Shown here: in pieces, positions 4,974 through 7,217 of the stretch
Position numbering within the stretch: the stretch's first letter is position 1
Layout: the number at the start of each line of letters is the position of its first letter
Assembly: GCA_964486135.1 (NCBI GenBank)
Contig: CAZAKT010000047.1
Location: 1-7,217, forward strand
Source of the DNA: UBA4923 sp964486135
Lineage (GTDB): Bacteria; Bacillota; Clostridia; Saccharofermentanales; DTU023
Length of the DNA: 7,217 bases
Reading direction: 5' to 3'
The notes under the pieces: model-generated
Told to the model about the DNA's origin: nothing
What the model saw: only the letters and a program-made list of their open reading frames with translations
The model's database searches: none
Position numbers and translations under genes: made by a program

Positions 4974-6827
4974 TCATTTTCGCAATCCGAAGCGTAACAA
5001 GCTCATACCGTTGAGGATGACCAGCAGGATGCTGCCTTCGTGGACCAGCATCCCGATTGCCATATTCATCCATTCGCCGAAGACAAGGCTGGCCAGGAGG
5101 GCGAAGACGACGCCGACTGCGATGACGATGTTCTGGACCATGTTTCTGACTGTCGCCCTGGCCAGTCCCAGGGCGTGGGGGAGCCGGCTGAAATCGGAAT
5201 TCATGAGGACCACCTGGGAGGTCTCTATGGCAACCTCTGTGCCTTGGCCCATGGCGATGCCGACCTGGGCCAGGGCGAGGGAGGGGCTGTCGTTGACCCC
5301 GTCGCCGACAAAGGCGACCGTCCGGCCCGCCTGGATCTCTTCCCTGACGTAAGCCGCCTTGTCTTCGGGGAGCATGTTGCCCCGGGCCTCGGACAGGCCC
5401 AGTTCCCGACCGATGACATCAACGGTTCCCTGGTTGTCCCCCGACAGCATGACCAAGTCCTTGACCCCCAGTCTTTTCAGTCGCTTGAGATCCTCCCGGA
5501 CACCGGGGCGGAGGGGGTCGGAAATCCCCATAAGGATCCTGAGCTCCCCGTCGATGGCGGTCAGGACCAGGGAGTTGCCGCCGGCCTCCAGCCGGGCCAG
5601 GGTCTCCTTGGCCTCGTCAGGCAAGGGGATCCCTTCAGCGGTCAGAAGTGCCTCCTTGCCAACGACGACCGATCGGCCCTTGACGGTGGCCAGGATGCCA
5701 CCCCCCTTGACAACCCTTGTGTCGGTCACCTCCGCGTATTCAACCTCCCCGATTTCCTCCAGGATGGCCTTGGCCAGGGGATGGTCGGATTCCCGCTCCA
5801 GGCTGGCCAGGCTGATCAGGGCTTCCTCCCTCTCCCCCCCGTAGAATTCTGTGGCCGTAACAGCGGGATGGCCCAGGGTAAGGGTTCCGGTCTTGTCAAA
5901 GATCATTTTATCGATCCGGCTGAAATCCCGGATGACCTCGCTCCCCTTCAGCAGGATCCCATGACTGGCCCCATTCCCTATCCCAGCGACATGGGAGACG
6001 GGGATCCCGATGACCAGGGCGCCGGGGCAGCCCAGGACCAGGATGGTGATGGCCAGCTCCACATCCCTTGTCAGGGCCCCGACCAGGATTGCCAGCAGGA
6101 GGATGGCCGGCGTGTAGTAGCGGGCGAAACGGTCGATGAAACGTTCGGCCCCGGATTTGGAGTCCTGGGCCTCCTCGACCAGTTCAATGATCTTGCCGAA
6201 GGTGGTGTCCTCTCCGACCCGGTCCGCCCTGATCCGGAGGGTACCGTTGTCGAGGAGGGTGCCGGCAAAGACAGCGGAGCCTTCCTCCTTGGCGACAGGC
6301 ATGGATTCCCCCGTGATGCTGGCCTCATTGATACTGCCCTCCCCGGAGAGGACGGTCCCGTCGACCGGCACCTTGGCCCCGGTCCTGACAAGGAGGACAT
6401 CGCCGACATCGACCTCGTCAATATCGATTTCCTCGTATTCACCTTCCCCGTCATATCTCCAGGCTGTCTCAGGCGCCATCTCGGTCAGGGCCTTGATCGC
6501 CGACCGGGTCTTATTCAAGGTCCGCTGTTCCAGGTAGGCGCCGAAGAGAAAGAGGAAGGTGACGATGGCTGACTCTTCGAAATTTTGGATGGCGAAGGCC
6601 CCGCCAACCGCCAGGGTGACCAGGAGGTCAATGCTGATCACCTTGACACGGAGGGCCTGCCAGGCCTGCAGGGCGATGGGCAGGAGGCCGAGCAGGGAGG
6701 CGGCAATGAGCAGGCCCTGGAAAAGGGGCAGGTAACCTGTCGTCCATTTAATCAGGAAGCCGGCGGCGATCAGGACCCCATTGATCAGGGCGATCCTGTT
6801 CTTGTTCTTGAAGATGAAGCGCTGCAT
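4974..6827 (-). CDS. P1B-type heavy-metal-transporting ATPase with an atypical CPG metal site
   Basis: This 617-residue pump begins almost directly with its first membrane helix and has no N-terminal metal-binding domain. About eight membrane segments are visible, near 11-26, 33-55, 64-80, 85-100, 237-252, 257-279, 563-585 and 588-607. The catalytic parts are complete: TGES at 172-175 (actuator), DKTGT with phosphorylated Asp311, SDHPLA with His349-Pro350 typical of P1B ATPases, and GDGVNDSP at 508-515. It uses ATP to move a transition or soft metal ion across the membrane, normally outward. The signature of helix 6 is Cys267-Pro268-Gly269 instead of CPC, SPC or CPH. Helix 8 holds His596-Glu597-Gly598-Ser599, recalling the HEGGT motif of P1B-4 pumps (Co, Fe or Zn). 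The metal is therefore unclear. The start is 11 bases after the upstream gene's stop, with only a weak ribosome site, which suggests translational coupling. Confidence 0.92.
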   Translation of the reverse strand: MQRFIFKNKNRIALINGVLIAAGFLIKWTTGYLPLFQGLLIAASLLGLLPIALQAWQALRVKVISIDLLVTLAVGGAFAIQNFEESAIVTFLFLFGAYLEQRTLNKTRSAIKALTEMAPETAWRYDGEGEYEEIDIDEVDVGDVLLVRTGAKVPVDGTVLSGEGSINEASITGESMPVAKEEGSAVFAGTLLDNGTLRIRADRVGEDTTFGKIIELVEEAQDSKSGAERFIDRFARYYTPAILLLAILVGALTRDVELAITILVLGCPGALVIGIPVSHVAGIGNGASHGILLKGSEVIRDFSRIDKMIFDKTGTLTLGHPAVTATEFYGGEREEALISLASLERESDHPLAKAILEEIGEVEYAEVTDTRVVKGGGILATVKGRSVVVGKEALLTAEGIPLPDEAKETLARLEAGGNSLVLTAIDGELRILMGISDPLRPGVREDLKRLKRLGVKDLVMLSGDNQGTVDVIGRELGLSEARGNMLPEDKAAYVREEIQAGRTVAFVGDGVNDSPSLALAQVGIAMGQGTEVAIETSQVVLMNSDFSRLPHALGLARATVRNMVQNIVIAVGVVFALLASLVFGEWMNMAIGMLVHEGSILLVILNGMSLLRFGLRK

Positions 6828-6838
6828 TTTTCGGCTGC

Positions 6839-7132
6839 CTAGCCCTTGCTGTGATAGGCCTTGTCCAGTTGGCGGAGCATGTTATAAACCGCCTCGTAGG
6901 TTTCACAGACATCCGATGGCAGCAGGTAATGGGCCGTGATATCGCGCAGCCCCTCAAATTCCAAGCTCAGGTCGGATTCGGGATCCTCCGCGACTTTCTT
7001 CCTCAAGCTTTCATAATGCTTCCGGACCTCATGAAATTCAGGGTGGCTGTCCCCATGCACACGGGCGACGACCGGGACATAGAGGTCCAGTTTTTCCAGA
7101 TGGTCTTCCAGGATTTCTTTAAAAGTTGACAT
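6839..7132 (-). CDS. Small His-rich protein, possibly hemerythrin/RIC-like
   Basis: The 97-residue soluble protein starts at ATG 7132, 6 bases after a GAGGT ribosome site, and is the first gene of the minus-strand operon. Residues 20-34 read PVVARVHGDSHPEFH. This resembles the VAxVHGxxHPEL segment of hemerythrin-like di-iron iron-sulfur repair proteins (ScdA/YtfE/RIC family). His residues are at 11, 26, 30, 34, 39 and 68, and the sequence looks all-helical. It is far shorter than full RIC proteins (about 220 residues), and the usual HMxKEE iron-binding segment is not clear: the matching region reads AHYLLPSDVCETYE around 68-80. It may be a reduced metal-binding protein or a relative that has lost the di-iron site. 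Being 11 bases upstream of a metal ATPase, it probably acts in the same metal-handling process. The gene is real on ribosome site and operon fit; the family call is tentative. Confidence 0.7.
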   Translation of the reverse strand: MSTFKEILEDHLEKLDLYVPVVARVHGDSHPEFHEVRKHYESLRKKVAEDPESDLSLEFEGLRDITAHYLLPSDVCETYEAVYNMLRQLDKAYHSKG

Positions 7133-7138
7133 CTTTAT

Positions 7139-7143
7139 ACCTC
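7139..7143 (-). promoter_or_regulatory. Ribosome binding site of the His-rich protein gene
   Basis: GAGGT on the minus strand lies 6 bases before ATG 7132 and is the clear initiation signal of the operon's first gene. Confidence 0.7.
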
Positions 7144-7165
7144 AAATTATTTATTATCCGGATGG

Positions 7166-7176
7166 ATTTTATCACA
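7166..7176 (-). promoter_or_regulatory. Candidate extended -10 promoter of the metal ATPase operon
   Basis: Reading the minus strand, TGTGATAAAAT contains TG-A-TAAAAT, an extended -10 element whose hexamer matches TATAAT at 5 of 6 positions. No good -35 is visible at 16-18 bases, which extended -10 promoters can tolerate. Transcription would start near 7159, leaving a leader of about 27 bases with the ribosome site. The surrounding 7133-7180 is AT-rich compared with the genes. A nearby GATAAT (7158-7153) is an alternative but would leave a very short leader. Confidence 0.4.
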
Positions 7177-7217
7177 GGCGGAAAATAGGGGAGGGCTCTT
7201 GTTACCTAAAGTGGAAG

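Noticed and set aside
5040..6572. A 510-codon plus-strand open frame opposite the P-type ATPase gene
   Set aside because: It is antisense to a clearly functional ATPase. Its translation is Asp/Gly/Gln-rich with no recognisable fold, as expected from the complement of GC-biased codons, and it has no ribosome site.
7188..7217. Possible divergent plus-strand gene starting at TTG 7199 after GGGGAGGG
   Set aside because: The purine-rich site is suggestive, but only about six codons are visible before the window ends, too few to support a gene.

Overview
The window is a compact bacterial chromosome segment with GC-rich coding sequence, AT-rich intergenic leaders and clear Shine-Dalgarno sequences of the GAGG/AAGGAG type. 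A lipoprotein with a low-complexity, acidic linker, the strong ribosome sites and the style of the metal ATPase cassette suggest a Gram-positive-type anaerobe, most likely a GC-rich Bacillota (Clostridia). That placement is inference; nothing in the window fixes the species.

Plus strand, 1 to about 4682: four genes in one direction. The 3' end of an NhaC-family Na+/H+ antiporter-like transporter (1-234) is followed after 36 bases by an arginine deiminase/dimethylarginine dimethylaminohydrolase (DDAH)-like guanidino-modifying enzyme (271-1131). A hairpin-containing gap leads to a gamma-glutamyltransferase-family lipoprotein (1259-3136). A second hairpin-containing gap leads to an NAD(P)-dependent aldehyde dehydrogenase (3226-4623). 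Together they read as a catabolic cluster: an extracytoplasmic Ntn-hydrolase that could release amines or amino acids, a transporter, a guanidino hydrolase and an aldehyde oxidiser. The actual substrate cannot be read from sequence.

A strong bidirectional intrinsic terminator (4648-4682) separates this block from a convergent minus-strand operon.

Minus strand, 7176 down to 4704: a likely extended -10 promoter, then a 97-residue His-rich protein resembling part of the hemerythrin-like/RIC (iron-sulfur repair) family (7132-6839), a P1B-type metal-transporting ATPase (6827-4974) and a 75-residue HMA metal-binding protein (4931-4704). The ATPase has no N-terminal metal-binding domain; the small HMA protein appears to supply one in trans. 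Its transmembrane metal site reads Cys-Pro-Gly rather than the usual CPC, SPC or CPH, combined with a His-Glu-Gly-Ser motif in the last helix like that of P1B-4 pumps. Its metal is therefore uncertain, and this cassette is the most interesting part of the window.
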